From Roseitranquillus sp963709765 (lineage in GTDB: Bacteria; Pseudomonadota; Alphaproteobacteria; Rhodobacterales; Rhodobacteraceae), in the NCBI GenBank assembly GCA_963709765.1, contig CAVPXL010000006.1:124001-188000 (forward strand): a DNA stretch of 64,000 nucleotides, read 5' to 3'. The notes beneath the pieces were generated by a model. That model worked only from the letters and a program-made list of their open reading frames with translations. It searched no databases and was not told the DNA's origin. Below, in pieces: positions 8,715 to 17,793 of the stretch (within the stretch, counting starts at the first letter, position 1; each line of letters opens with the position of its first letter). Made by a program: the position numbers and the translations under genes.

Positions 8715-10064
8715 ATGACCGACAAACTGAACATCGTGGGCGGCGGCATGGCCGGGTCTGAAGCCGCCTGGCAAGCCGCCGAAGCCGGCATCGACGTTGT
8801 CATCCACGAGATGCGTCCGAAGGTCGGTACTTTTGCGCACAAGACCGGCAACCTGGCCGAAATGGTCTGCTCGAACTCGTTCCGATCCGATGACGACGAA
8901 CAAAACGCCGTCGGCCTGCTCCATTGGGAAATGCGCCAGGCGGGCGGTCTGATCATCACGATGGCCGACCGACACCGGCTTCCCGCCGGCGGAGCGCTGG
9001 CCGTAGATCGCGAATTGTTCGCCGAAGCCGTGACCGACCGGCTGCGAACTCATCCGAAGATCAGCGTTCAAGACTCTGAAATAAAGTCCCTGCCTGACGA
9101 CGGGCGGTGGATCGTTGCAACCGGCCCCCTGACCTCGAGCGCGTTGGCCGATGCAATCCGGCATGCCACGGACGAAGACAGCCTGGCCTTTTTTGATGCC
9201 ATCGCTCCGATTGTCCACGCTGACAGCGTCGACATGTCTGTCGCCTGGGCCCAGTCGCGATATGACAAGGGCGAAACGGAGGCCGAAAGGACTGCCTACC
9301 TCAACTGCCCGATGACGCGCGAAGAATACGAGGCGTTCACGGATGCTCTTCTAGCGGCGCCCAAGACGGAATTCTACGAGGGGGAAACCGCGGGGTATTT
9401 CGACGGCTGCCTGCCGATCGAGGTCATGGCGGAACGAGGCCGCGAAACTCTGCGCTTCGGGCCGATGAAACCCATCGGTCTCACCAACCCTCATCAGGCG
9501 CAGAAGCCATACGCTGTGGTCCAGCTGCGCCGCGACAATGCGCTCGGCACGCTCTACAACATCGTCGGCTTCCAGACGAAGATGCGACATGGGGCCCAGA
9601 CCGAGGTTTTTCGGATGATCCCAGGCCTTAAATCGGCGCGTTTCGCGCGCCTTGGCGGCATCCATCGCAACACCTTCATCAATGCGCCGCGCCTGCTGGA
9701 CGCGTCGCTGCGACTACGGGCGCGTCCCAACATCCGCTTCGCGGGACAGATCACCGGAGTCGAAGGCTACGTGGAATCGGCGGCCATGGGGCTTTTGGCA
9801 GGAAGGCTGGCCGCAGCCGAGATCGCCGGGCTGTCGTTGCCCTCCGTTCCTCCGACGACGGCTATCGGGGCGCTGGTCCAGCACATCACGGGCGGTGCAG
9901 ACGCCAAGACATTCCAGCCGATGAACGTGAACTTCGGATTGTTTCCACCGATCGATGCACGTGGCGGCCGTCGCGGTCGGCGGGAACGCTACAAGGCCTA
10001 TACGGATCGCGCGAAGGAGGACTGGCTCGAATGGCTCGGGCGGCCCGAGCGCGACGCGGCCTGA
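8715..10064 (+). CDS. trmFO: TrmFO, folate/FAD-dependent tRNA m5U54 methyltransferase
   Basis: A 449-aa flavoprotein that makes 5-methyluridine at tRNA position 54, using methylene-tetrahydrofolate as carbon donor. The dinucleotide-binding loop 'IVGGGMAGSEAAW' is at residues 7-19. Further family signatures are 'EMVCSNSFRSDDDEQNAVGLLH', 'YFDGCLPIE' and 'FETKMRHG'-like sequence in the C-terminal half. Length and architecture match TrmFO rather than the GidA/MnmG relative, which is much longer. It lies 39 bp downstream of gyrA on the same strand. Confidence 0.95.
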   Translation: MTDKLNIVGGGMAGSEAAWQAAEAGIDVVIHEMRPKVGTFAHKTGNLAEMVCSNSFRSDDDEQNAVGLLHWEMRQAGGLIITMADRHRLPAGGALAVDRELFAEAVTDRLRTHPKISVQDSEIKSLPDDGRWIVATGPLTSSALADAIRHATDEDSLAFFDAIAPIVHADSVDMSVAWAQSRYDKGETEAERTAYLNCPMTREEYEAFTDALLAAPKTEFYEGETAGYFDGCLPIEVMAERGRETLRFGPMKPIGLTNPHQAQKPYAVVQLRRDNALGTLYNIVGFQTKMRHGAQTEVFRMIPGLKSARFARLGGIHRNTFINAPRLLDASLRLRARPNIRFAGQITGVEGYVESAAMGLLAGRLAAAEIAGLSLPSVPPTTAIGALVQHITGGADAKTFQPMNVNFGLFPPIDARGGRRGRRERYKAYTDRAKEDWLEWLGRPERDAA

Positions 10065-10166
10065 CCGGTCTGACGTCGTGACCCGCCGGTCCAATGACGT
10101 GTGCTGCCGGTCGGGATCTGTGGCCATCCCGTGCATCGGGACGCTGTTGTTGAGGGAAGTCGGGCC

Positions 10167-11015
10167 TTGAGCGTCGTCACGCGCTTCGCCCCTTCGCCGA
10201 CAGGGCCGCTGCATCTGGGGCATGCGCTTTCGGCGCTTTCGGCATGGCAGCTTGCCCAGGCGCGGCAGGGCACGTTCCTCTTGCGTATCGAGGACATCGA
10301 TCCCACTCGAGCACGTCCTGAATGGGAGGAGCTGATCAAGGAGGACCTGCGCTGGCTCGGCATCTCATGGCCGGAGCCGGTCATGCGGCAGTCCGAGCGC
10401 ACGGCCATATACCGAGAAGCATTGACGAATCTGTGGGGGCGCGGTTTTCTCTATCCCTGCAATTGCTCGCGTCGAGACATCGCAGAGGCCCTGTCGGCGC
10501 CACAGGAAGGCACGGCGCCCACCTCAGGCCCTGACGGCCCCGTCTATCCAGGCACCTGTCGCGGCGCGCGACGCGACGGCCCCTTTCCATCCGGCGTCTT
10601 GCGGCTGGACATGCGGCATGCCCTTGAGGGAATCGGCAATGTCAGGTTCAGGGAATATGGTAAGGGAGAGGTCGTCATTTCGGCCGAAAAACTCGTCCGC
10701 GACGTTGGCGACGTGGTGCTGGCTCGCAGGGATTACGGCACTTCATACCACTTGTCGGTCGTTGTGGACGATGCAGCTCAAGGTGTCACCGACGTGGTTC
10801 GCGGCCGCGATCTTCTTGACGCCACCCCAATTCATCGGGTCCTGCAACTGACCCTCGGATTGCCCGCTCCGCTCTATCACCATCACGGTCTGGTGCGAGA
10901 CGCCTCGGGTCGCAGGTTGGCCAAGCGTCACGATGCACGGGCAATTCGCGCCTACCGCGAAGCTGGAGCTGGCGTGGACGATATCAGGCGAATGGTCGGT
11001 CTCACCCGTCCATAG
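10167..11015 (+). CDS. gluQ: Glutamyl-Q tRNA(Asp) synthetase
   Basis: A 282-aa truncated relative of glutamyl-tRNA synthetase that attaches glutamate to queuosine at position 34 of tRNA-Asp. It keeps the class I 'HLGH' signature at residues 16-19 and a KMSKS-like 'AKRHD' near 252-256, and it lacks the anticodon-binding domain, as expected. A zinc-binding set of cysteines is visible ('YPCNCSRRDI', 'YPGTCR'). The frame is open from 10101, but the family N-terminus 'SVVTRFAPSPTGPLHLGH' begins at the TTG at 10167, which has GAGGGAAG about 9 bases upstream. It ends 14 bp inside the convergent hisI gene. Confidence 0.9.
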   Translation: MSVVTRFAPSPTGPLHLGHALSALSAWQLAQARQGTFLLRIEDIDPTRARPEWEELIKEDLRWLGISWPEPVMRQSERTAIYREALTNLWGRGFLYPCNCSRRDIAEALSAPQEGTAPTSGPDGPVYPGTCRGARRDGPFPSGVLRLDMRHALEGIGNVRFREYGKGEVVISAEKLVRDVGDVVLARRDYGTSYHLSVVVDDAAQGVTDVVRGRDLLDATPIHRVLQLTLGLPAPLYHHHGLVRDASGRRLAKRHDARAIRAYREAGAGVDDIRRMVGLTRP

Positions 11016-11364
11016 GCGTCATCAGTTCTACCTCGACATCGTCTCGCAGAGCCCGGAAAAAACAACTCTTTCTGTTGGTGTGGCATGCTGGCCCGCTCTG
11101 ACGCACGATGAGCAGGAGACAGTCGCGGTCGCAATCGATGCGCAGGTCGACAAGCTCCTGCACGTGACCGGAGGTGGCCCCTTTCTCCCACAGTGCGCCG
11201 CGCGACCTAGACCAGTAAGTGACACGTCGGGTCTCAAGGGTTCGCTTGAGCGACTCCGCGTTCATCCAAGCGAGCATCAGGACCTCGGCGGTCGCTTCGT
11301 CCTGCGCAATGGCGGGGATGAGGCCGGCTGCATCGAACCTGAGATTTGATGGGTCGAATGCCAT
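11002..11364 (-). CDS. hisI: Phosphoribosyl-AMP cyclohydrolase (HisI)
   Basis: A 120-aa enzyme for the third step of histidine synthesis, opening the adenine ring of PR-AMP. The signatures are 'VLMLAWMNAESL', 'TYWSRSRGALWEKGATSGH' and the zinc/metal-binding stretch 'DCDRDCLLLIVRQSGPACHT'. The open frame extends to 11451, but the family begins at 'MAFDPSNLRFD'. That ATG at 11364 has GGAAAG upstream, and using it leaves 64 bp for divergent promoters with the NifU-like gene. It is a stand-alone HisI without the HisE domain. Its 3' end overlaps gluQ by 14 bp tail to tail. Confidence 0.95.
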   Translation of the reverse strand: MAFDPSNLRFDAAGLIPAIAQDEATAEVLMLAWMNAESLKRTLETRRVTYWSRSRGALWEKGATSGHVQELVDLRIDCDRDCLLLIVRQSGPACHTNRKSCFFRALRDDVEVELMTPMDG

Positions 11365-11428
11365 GCGCTTTCCTTTTCTTGACCGGTCGATGAGCCTAGG
11401 TATGGCGGAGTGGGGAAAAGGAAAAGTC

Positions 11429-11878
11429 ATGGCGGACCGCGATCTCATCAAGCTCTATTCCGATCGCATTCTCGAACTGGCGGCGGATATTCCGCTCACG
11501 ACGCGCCTGGAGCATCCGGACGCAACCGTCCGGAAGCGTTCGCCCCTGTGCGGCTCGACAGTGACCGTCGACGTGAAGGTTCACGACGGCCGCGTCGCGG
11601 CGTTGGGCCAGGACGTGAAGGCGTGCGCCCTGGGCCAGGCCGCAGCCTCCGTCGTGGCCTCACATGCGGTTGGCCGGACGCGCGACGAACTGGAGGCGGC
11701 GCGTGACGCGCTGTTTGCAATGCTGAAAGAGAGCGGTCCCCCGCCCGCACCGCCATTTGAAGATCTGAAGGTTCTTCTGCCGGCTCGAGAATACAAGAAC
11801 CGTCATGCATCGATCATGCTGGCTCTGGAAGCCTTGGTGGAAGCCGTGGTCGAAGCAGAGCAGTCTGCTTGCGCCTGA
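11429..11878 (+). CDS. NifU/IscU-like iron-sulfur cluster scaffold protein
   Basis: A 149-aa protein of the NifU N-terminal (IscU) fold. Cysteines at the expected scaffold positions are C41 in 'SPLCGSTVTV' and C66 in 'VKACALGQAAA'. The third cysteine seen in classical IscU is not obvious; the only other one is C148 at the C-terminus. This divergent branch is common in Rhodobacterales beside hisI. The start at 11429 is preceded by AAAAGGAAAAG; an upstream in-frame ATG at 11390 is possible but has weaker support. It is transcribed divergently from hisI. Confidence 0.82.
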   Translation: MADRDLIKLYSDRILELAADIPLTTRLEHPDATVRKRSPLCGSTVTVDVKVHDGRVAALGQDVKACALGQAAASVVASHAVGRTRDELEAARDALFAMLKESGPPPAPPFEDLKVLLPAREYKNRHASIMLALEALVEAVVEAEQSACA

Positions 11879-11947
11879 GACGCTTGGCTCACCATCTCGA
11901 GCTCGTCCGAACGAAGTCGCTGACTTGCCTTGCATCCGAGTGGATAA

Positions 11948-11975
11948 AAAAAACCGCCGTCACGGTGGACGGCGG
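11948..11975 (-). terminator. Rho-independent terminator (minus strand)
   Basis: On the minus strand an 8-bp stem CCGCCGTC / GACGGCGG with a short loop is followed at once by eight T residues. It lies about 100 bp beyond the small membrane ORF and so probably ends the ligA-recG-small ORF transcript. Confidence 0.85.
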
Positions 11976-12076
11976 CAAATTCGGCGGCAGAAAGCATTTC
12001 GACAAATTCGCAGGCGTTGCTCATGCCGAGCGGTCCAGACAAGGCAGTTGGCTAAAGCCCTACCGCCGCAGGGCAG

Positions 12077-12187
12077 TCATAGGATGACAGGCAGATGCAG
12101 GCCGATGACGAGAAGAATTGAAAGCGCGGCGCAGCCGAGGAGATCCTCGGCCAGCGTCGCAGGAATATGACGTGCCCATCGTTTCAA
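12077..12187 (-). CDS. Small putative membrane protein downstream of recG (36 aa)
   Basis: A short frame that I do not recognise as a named family. Reading from the TTG at 12187 it encodes 36 aa: a basic N-terminus ('MKRWARHIPATLAEDLLGC') followed by one hydrophobic helix ('AALSILLVIGLHLPVIL') running to the C-terminus. GGAGGA lies 6-8 bases before this TTG, an unusually good ribosome binding site. An ATG at 12202 would give 41 aa but would place that site inside the gene. It follows recG by about 76 bp on the same strand and is followed by a strong terminator. Probable single-pass inner-membrane microprotein; function unknown. Confidence 0.55.
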   Translation of the reverse strand: MKRWARHIPATLAEDLLGCAALSILLVIGLHLPVIL

Positions 12188-12263
12188 ACCCTGTCCTCCC
12201 ATCCGATGCGTTTACCATTTGTTCTCATTCTTGTCGATTCGTGTAAAGAACTTTCCGGGAACA

Positions 12264-14357
12264 TCACCCCGACGACAGCAAACTGACGGCTTTGTCCTGG
12301 CTCAGGAGGTAGAGAAGACGTCGCGCGGCAGCACCGCGCGGGGTGGAGAGAGTCGGATCCACAGCCACGAGCGTCCGCGCGTCGTTCTGAGCCATGGCCA
12401 TCAATCCCGGTTGCTGTTCCAGTGATGCGATGCGAAATTTCGGCAAGCCTGATTGCGCTGTGCCCAACAGGTGGCCTGCCCCGCGAATGGCCAGATCCTC
12501 TGCCGCGATGCGAAAGCCGTCGTCGGTTTCGCGAAGGATCTCGAGCCTGCGCCGTTCGGTCTGCGAAAGCGGCGGATCATAGACGAGCAGACAATGAGAG
12601 ACCTCGTCGCCACGGCCCACGCGCCCGCGAAGCTGATGAAGCTGGGCCAACCCGAAGGCTTCGGCCCGTTCAACTACAATGATTGTCGCCTCGGGTATAT
12701 CGACCCCGACCTCGACCACGGTTGTCGCCACAAGGATGCTGATCGCGCCCGAGGAAAAGGCGCGCATGGCTTCGTCCCGCTCCTCAGGCAGCATCCGCCC
12801 GTGAACGAGGCCGACTACGTCCTCGCCGAAAGTCGCGCGCAGCCCCGCTGCCCGCGCCTCCGCTGCCGCAAGGTCAGTCGATTCGCTTTCCTCCACGAGA
12901 GGGCAGACCCAAAAGGCCCGGCGTGATTGCGAGATCGCACTGCGGAGCCGTTCGATAACCTCATCAAGACGGCGGGAAGATGCTAGAGCGGTGATCACTT
13001 TCTGTCGTCCCGGCGGCTTATCGTCGAGCACGGACAGATCCATGTCGCCGTATTGCGTCAAAGCCAGCGAACGCGGGATCGGGGTCGCCGTCATGACCAG
13101 AACGTCGGTCGCCACGCCCTTGTCGCGAAGCCGAATACGCTCGTTGACGCCGAAACGGTGCTGTTCATCAACGACGACGAGCCGAAGATCCCTGAATACG
13201 ACATCCTGCTGAAGAATGGCATGAGTCCCGACAAGGACGTCGACTTCCCCCGTCGCAACACCCTCGAGAGTTTCGCGCCGCACGGCGGCTCGATCTCGCC
13301 CCGTGAGGCAATGGAGGCTGACGCCGGCAGCTTCCGCCAGCGGCGAGAGTGCGGCGAGATGCTGCCGTGCGAGAATCTCGGTCGGAGCCATCAAGGCGCC
13401 CTGCCCTCCGGATTCCACCGCCGTCACCAGAGCGAGCGCGGCGACGAGCGTCTTCCCCGCCCCCACGTCGCCTTGGAGCAGTCGCATCATTCGCGTGCTC
13501 GATGCCATGTCGGAGAGAATCTCCGCGAACGCGCGGTTCTGTGCGCCAGTCGGCTCATACGGTAGAGCGGCGAGCATGGCTCGGATCATGTGACCATCGC
13601 CCCGCACGGGCCGTCCCTTTTGTCTGCGCTGCCGCTGACGTGCTAAGGCGAGTGTCAACTGATGCGCAAACAATTCATCGTAGGCCAGACGACGGCGTGC
13701 CGGGGACTCTGACGAAAGGTCTGCTGGCGACCGAGGCCGGTGCGCCGAAAGTACGCTGTCCCGCCATGACGGCCAGCCTTCGCGCGCACGCAAATGCGGA
13801 TCCTGCCATTCGGGCAGGTCCGGCACGTCATTCAGGATCTCGTTGATGGCTCGCGCGAAAATGCGCTGGGTCACGCCGGCGGTCAGCGGGTAGACCGGCT
13901 CGAACGTCGGCAACGAAGCCGCTTCAGACGGGAGCAGAATGTGATCGGGATGCGCCATCTGCGCCTCCCCATCGTAAAGCTCAACTCGACCGGACAATAT
14001 CCGGCGCTCGCCAAGCGGCAGCGCTTGCCGGATCCAGGCTTCCCGCGCGCGAAAAAAGACGACCCGGAACGAGGTCTTGGCATCGCGGACGATGACGCGG
14101 TACGGCAGGCCCATACGGGTGGGCGGCTGATGGCCCTCGACTGTGACTTCGACGGACAGGGTCCCGGGCAACGGCACATCTAGAACGCTCGACCTCATCC
14201 GACGGTCAATGACATTCGTTGGCAATGTAAACATCAGGTCGCGAGGCATCTTCAAGCCCCGAACTGCTCAAAGTGACCGGCGATCTTGGCGACCTATGCC
14301 CTTGAGCGAGGACAAGCCTGCGAACAGCGGAAACAGCTCCTCGGGACGGCCCGTCAT
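12264..14357 (-). CDS. recG: ATP-dependent DNA helicase RecG, 5' end frameshifted twice
   Basis: Branch-migrating helicase that remodels stalled forks. An intact frame from 14255 down gives 663 aa with the wedge domain and the motor motifs 'LLQGDVGAGKT', 'VVDEQHRFG' and 'VMTATPIPRSL', plus the C-terminal 'QLRGRVGRG'. The true start is the ATG at 14357, which overlaps the ligA stop as ATGA and encodes a standard RecG N-terminus ('MTGRPEELFPLFAGLSSLKGIG'). Between about 14291 and 14252 the sequence slips out of frame ('KIAGHFEQFG' is readable one frame over) and then returns. The two compensating indels restore a 697-aa family-length protein. Without correction only an N-truncated form could be made. 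Confidence 0.9.
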
Positions 14358-16480
14358 AGACCGCCGATAAGTTCTATCCAGCCGTCCTCATCCACCGTCT
14401 CGATCCCGAGTTCCTGCGCTTTCTTGCCCTTTGATCCTGCCCCTGGACCGGCGACGACGAGATCCGTCTTGGGCGACACCGAGCTCGACACACGAGCACC
14501 CAGCGCCTCTGCCCTGGCCTTGGCTTCCGCACGGGTCATTCGTTCCAGCGTGCCCGTGAATACGACGGTCCGATTGGATAGTGCGGAATATGCGACCGGG
14601 CCGGACACCGCCGCTTCGATCGACAGATGCTCGACCAGACGTTCGATCGACGCCCTTTCGTGGTCCTGTGCGAATACCGTGACCACTGACGTCGCCACGA
14701 CTTCGCCAATCCCGTCGATGCCGACAAGCTCTTCCCAGGCTTCACCCTCACGGGTTCGGGCCGCCACGGCTCCCGCCTCGAAGGCCGCCCAAGTCCCGTA
14801 ATGGTTCGCCAGCAGCTTTGCGGCGACTTCTCCGACATGACGGATACCCAACGCATAGATGAGCCGATGAAGTGCAATCATCCGCCGCACCTCGATCGCG
14901 TGGAAGAGGTTGCTGGCTGACCGCTCGCCCCAGCCCTCCCGGTTCTTCAGTTGTCGAACCCCCTTCCCGTATCGTTCCTCCAGCCGGAAGATATCCGCAG
15001 GCTCACGGATCCAGTTGTCGCGATAAAACGCCTCGATCTGCTTCGCGCCCAACCCATCGATATCGAAAGCGCCGCGACTGACGAAATGCTTGAGCTTTTC
15101 GACAGCCTGAGCCGGACAGATCATGCCCCCGGTACATCGCCGGATGGCATCACCCGTCTCCCGAACGGCTGCCGAACCGCATTCGGGACAGGTATCAGGA
15201 AACCGGAAGGGTTGCGCCTCATCCGGCCTCCGGGAAAGATCCACGTCTGCTATCTTGGGAATGACGTCTCCCGCCCTGTAGATCTGCACCCAATCGCCAA
15301 CGCGAAGGTCCTTGCCGTCCCTTATGAGATCACCGTTCGCATCTCGCCCGGCGATATAATCCTCGTTATGAAGCGTGGCGTTCCGCACAACAACGCCCCC
15401 GACCGTGATTGGAAGGAGACGGGCGACTGGGCTCAAGGCTCCCGTACGGCCCACCTGGATATCGATGGCCTCCAGCACGGTCCAGGCGGTTTCAGCCGGA
15501 AACTTGTAGGCGATCGCCCATCGCGGCGTCGTTGATCGCGTGCCCAACCGTCTTTGCAAATCGAAACTGTCGATCTTGCAGACCACACCGTCGATGTCAT
15601 AGCCAAGCGCGGCGCGCTCCCTCTCGATCGCTCCATAGTGGTCTAGAACCTCCTCGATTCCGGTGCATCGGCGCGCCCATGGATTAGTCGGAAACTGCCA
15701 GCCTCCCAGGCGGTCGAGCATCGCGCTTTGTGAAACGGCGAAGCTGTCCGAAACCTGTCCCAGCCCATAGGAAAAGAACTGCAACGGGCGAGAACGGGTG
15801 ATTGTGGGATCGAGTTGCCTGAGACTTCCCGCAGCTGCGTTCCTCGGGTTCGCGAAGGAACGTTCCCCCGCAGCAGTCTGCCTCTCATTGAGGGCCGCAA
15901 AGTCGGCGTGGCTCATGTACACTTCACCGCGCACCTCGAGAACGCTTGGAGCATTGCTCACATGGCGTGGAATGACCTTGATCGAAAGAACGTTCGCCGT
16001 CACATTTTCGCCAACCGCGCCATCCCCGCGCGTGGCGGCCACGGTGAGATCGCCGTTCTCATAGCGTAGCGATACGGACAGGCCGTCGATCTTGGGTTCG
16101 ACATAATAGTCGAGTGCCTCTTCTAGCGGGAGCCCGAGATACTTCTTCACGCCGCGATCAAAGTCGCGGATTTCCTCTTGGGAGAACGCATTGTCCAGCG
16201 ACAGCATTCTATGGGCATGCTGCACCTTGGCGAATCCGTCCGATGGACGCGTGCCGATGGAGGCGGACGGGCTGTCCAGACGTCTCAGATGCGGATAGCG
16301 CGCTTCAATTGCCACATTGCGACGTTTGAGGTCGTCGTATTCGGCATCGCTCAGGATGGGATCGTCTTGGCCGTGATAGGCCTTGTCGGCGTCGGCCAGG
16401 AGCAGGGCCAGATCCGCGAGTTCCTGCCGCCCCGCCTCTTCGCTGAGCTGTTCGACTGGCGTTGCACGCATCGCGCTCAT
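14354..16480 (-). CDS. ligA: NAD-dependent DNA ligase LigA
   Basis: A 708-aa ligase joining nicks during replication. The adenylated lysine is K130 in 'VEPKIDG'. The NTPase and OB domains are followed by a four-cysteine zinc finger ('CPECGSAAV...CTGGMICPAQ'), helix-hairpin-helix repeats ('GIRHVGEVAAKLLANHYG', 'IDGIGEVVATSV') and a C-terminal BRCT domain ('TVVFTGTLERMTRAEAKA'). Full family length with no defect seen. Start is at 16480 (MSAM), with a second ATG three codons in. The stop overlaps the recG start as ATGA, so ligA and recG are co-translated. Confidence 0.96.
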   Translation of the reverse strand: MSAMRATPVEQLSEEAGRQELADLALLLADADKAYHGQDDPILSDAEYDDLKRRNVAIEARYPHLRRLDSPSASIGTRPSDGFAKVQHAHRMLSLDNAFSQEEIRDFDRGVKKYLGLPLEEALDYYVEPKIDGLSVSLRYENGDLTVAATRGDGAVGENVTANVLSIKVIPRHVSNAPSVLEVRGEVYMSHADFAALNERQTAAGERSFANPRNAAAGSLRQLDPTITRSRPLQFFSYGLGQVSDSFAVSQSAMLDRLGGWQFPTNPWARRCTGIEEVLDHYGAIERERAALGYDIDGVVCKIDSFDLQRRLGTRSTTPRWAIAYKFPAETAWTVLEAIDIQVGRTGALSPVARLLPITVGGVVVRNATLHNEDYIAGRDANGDLIRDGKDLRVGDWVQIYRAGDVIPKIADVDLSRRPDEAQPFRFPDTCPECGSAAVRETGDAIRRCTGGMICPAQAVEKLKHFVSRGAFDIDGLGAKQIEAFYRDNWIREPADIFRLEERYGKGVRQLKNREGWGERSASNLFHAIEVRRMIALHRLIYALGIRHVGEVAAKLLANHYGTWAAFEAGAVAARTREGEAWEELVGIDGIGEVVATSVVTVFAQDHERASIERLVEHLSIEAAVSGPVAYSALSNRTVVFTGTLERMTRAEAKARAEALGARVSSSVSPKTDLVVAGPGAGSKGKKAQELGIETVDEDGWIELIGGL

Positions 16481-16576
16481 GAGACGACCCTCCGCTTCCG
16501 GCCGTCATAAATACGGCCAGAAGCGGCGTCTAGCGGGCTCTGCGGAATGTTCTGCCAGAAAGGCCGCGACCGAAGT

Positions 16577-17296
16577 CTACTGGCCGACGGCGATCTTGCG
16601 CGGGCTGGAAGCCGCCGAATCGGGGTCGCGCAGAACGTAGCCACGGCCCCAGACAGTCTCGATATAGTTGTCGCCGCCGGTCGCCTGCGCCAATTTCTTG
16701 CGCAATTTGCAGATGAAGACGTCGATGATCTTGAGTTCCGGCTCGTCCATGCCGCCATAGAGATGGTTCAGGAACATCTCCTTGGTGAGCGTCGTGCCCT
16801 TGCGCAGGCTCAACAATTCCAGCATCTGGTATTCCTTGCCCGTGAGATGGACAGGATCCCCCTCGCCGGTCTCGACAGTCTTCGCGTCGAGGTTCACGGC
16901 AATCTTGCCCGTGCGGATGACCGACTGCGCGTGGCCCTTCGATCGACGAATGATCGCATGGATCCGCGCGACCAGCTCTTCGCGGTGGAAAGGCTTGGTC
17001 AGATAGTCATCGGCGCCGAAGCCAAAGCCCTTGAGCTTGTTGTCGGTGTCGTCGTTCCCCGAAAGAATCAGGATAGGCGTTTCGATCCTGGCGAGGCGCA
17101 GCTGACGCAGCACCTCGTGCCCGTTGATATCGGGCAAATTCAGGTCGAGCAGGATCAGGTCGTAGTCATAGAGCTTCGCCAGATCGATCCCTTCCTCCCC
17201 AAGATCCGTCGCATAGACGTTGAGGTTGGCATGGGTCAGCATCAGCTCGATGCTTTTCGAGGTGGTTGGATCGTCCTCAACCAAGAGTACGCGCAT
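16577..17296 (-). CDS. ctrA: Cell-cycle response regulator CtrA
   Basis: A 239-aa OmpR-family DNA-binding response regulator, master regulator of the alphaproteobacterial cell cycle, motility and gene-transfer-agent programmes. The receiver domain has acidic residues at 8-9 and the phospho-acceptor D51 in 'ILLDLNLPDINGH' (same number as in Caulobacter), with K at 'YLTKPF'. The winged-helix domain carries the near-invariant CtrA stretch 'GKEYQMLELLSLRKGTTLTK' and 'KIIDVFICKLRKKL'. The start at 17296 is chosen as the standard 'MRVLLVEDDP'; the five extra upstream codons are not conserved. TTAACC boxes lie just upstream. sciP is upstream on the same strand. Confidence 0.97.
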   Translation of the reverse strand: MRVLLVEDDPTTSKSIELMLTHANLNVYATDLGEEGIDLAKLYDYDLILLDLNLPDINGHEVLRQLRLARIETPILILSGNDDTDNKLKGFGFGADDYLTKPFHREELVARIHAIIRRSKGHAQSVIRTGKIAVNLDAKTVETGEGDPVHLTGKEYQMLELLSLRKGTTLTKEMFLNHLYGGMDEPELKIIDVFICKLRKKLAQATGGDNYIETVWGRGYVLRDPDSAASSPRKIAVGQ

Positions 17297-17329
17297 GGTT
17301 AATCTCCGCAATCATCCCATCGGTGTTCG

Positions 17330-17364
17330 TTAACCCTGACGAGAAATGGTTAACCATGCGTTAC
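17330..17364 (-). promoter_or_regulatory. Putative CtrA boxes upstream of ctrA
   Basis: Two TTAACC half-sites occur at 17330-17335 and 17350-17355, 20 bp apart. The second continues as TTAA-N7-TTAC, one base from the classical CtrA box TTAA-N7-TTAA. They lie 34-68 bp before the ctrA start codon, so they are well placed for autoregulation. Seen in sequence; binding is inferred. Confidence 0.5.
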
Positions 17365-17391
17365 TCTAGTGCAAACTCAGGGCCCTGCAAC

Positions 17392-17670
17392 TCAAGGTTG
17401 TCGATACCTTTGCAGAGCCGTCGCCCGGAGCGCAACCTCTCCGTGGCGTTCGACCGCACCGTGCCAGCTGTCGAGCTCCTCGTCGGTCAACGCATACATC
17501 GTAAGCGCTTCGACCCGCGAAATAAGGCCCGCACCGACCGCGCGAACGACAGCGGCCTTGCGGCTCGCGACCCAACGGCGTGTTTTCGGGTCTGGCAAAT
17601 CGGCACGCGTCATGATAGTGCCGTCCGGCATCGTGACGGCGCGCGGGCCGTCCACTTTTCTGAGATACAT
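17392..17670 (-). CDS. sciP: SciP-type DUF1153 protein (CtrA inhibitor homologue)
   Basis: A 92-aa helix-turn-helix protein. The N-terminus 'MYLRKVDGPRAVTMPDGTIM' followed by 'TRADLPDPKTRRWVASRKAAVV' is the hallmark of DUF1153. In Caulobacter the DUF1153 protein SciP binds CtrA on promoters and blocks transcription activation in swarmer cells. Here it sits immediately upstream of ctrA on the same strand with 95 bp between, supporting the same role, although the role in this organism is inference. The start ATG has GGGGTGA upstream. Confidence 0.88.
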   Translation of the reverse strand: MYLRKVDGPRAVTMPDGTIMTRADLPDPKTRRWVASRKAAVVRAVGAGLISRVEALTMYALTDEELDSWHGAVERHGEVALRATALQRYRQP

Positions 17671-17793
17671 TGGTCACCCCTCACAATTCCCACGACGTGA
17701 GATGACCGCGCCCCCCTTACTTCCGGGTAAAACCGCTGCTTGTGATTATGCAGCATTTTCCTATATTTCGCGCAAATCCCAGATGGAACTGAC

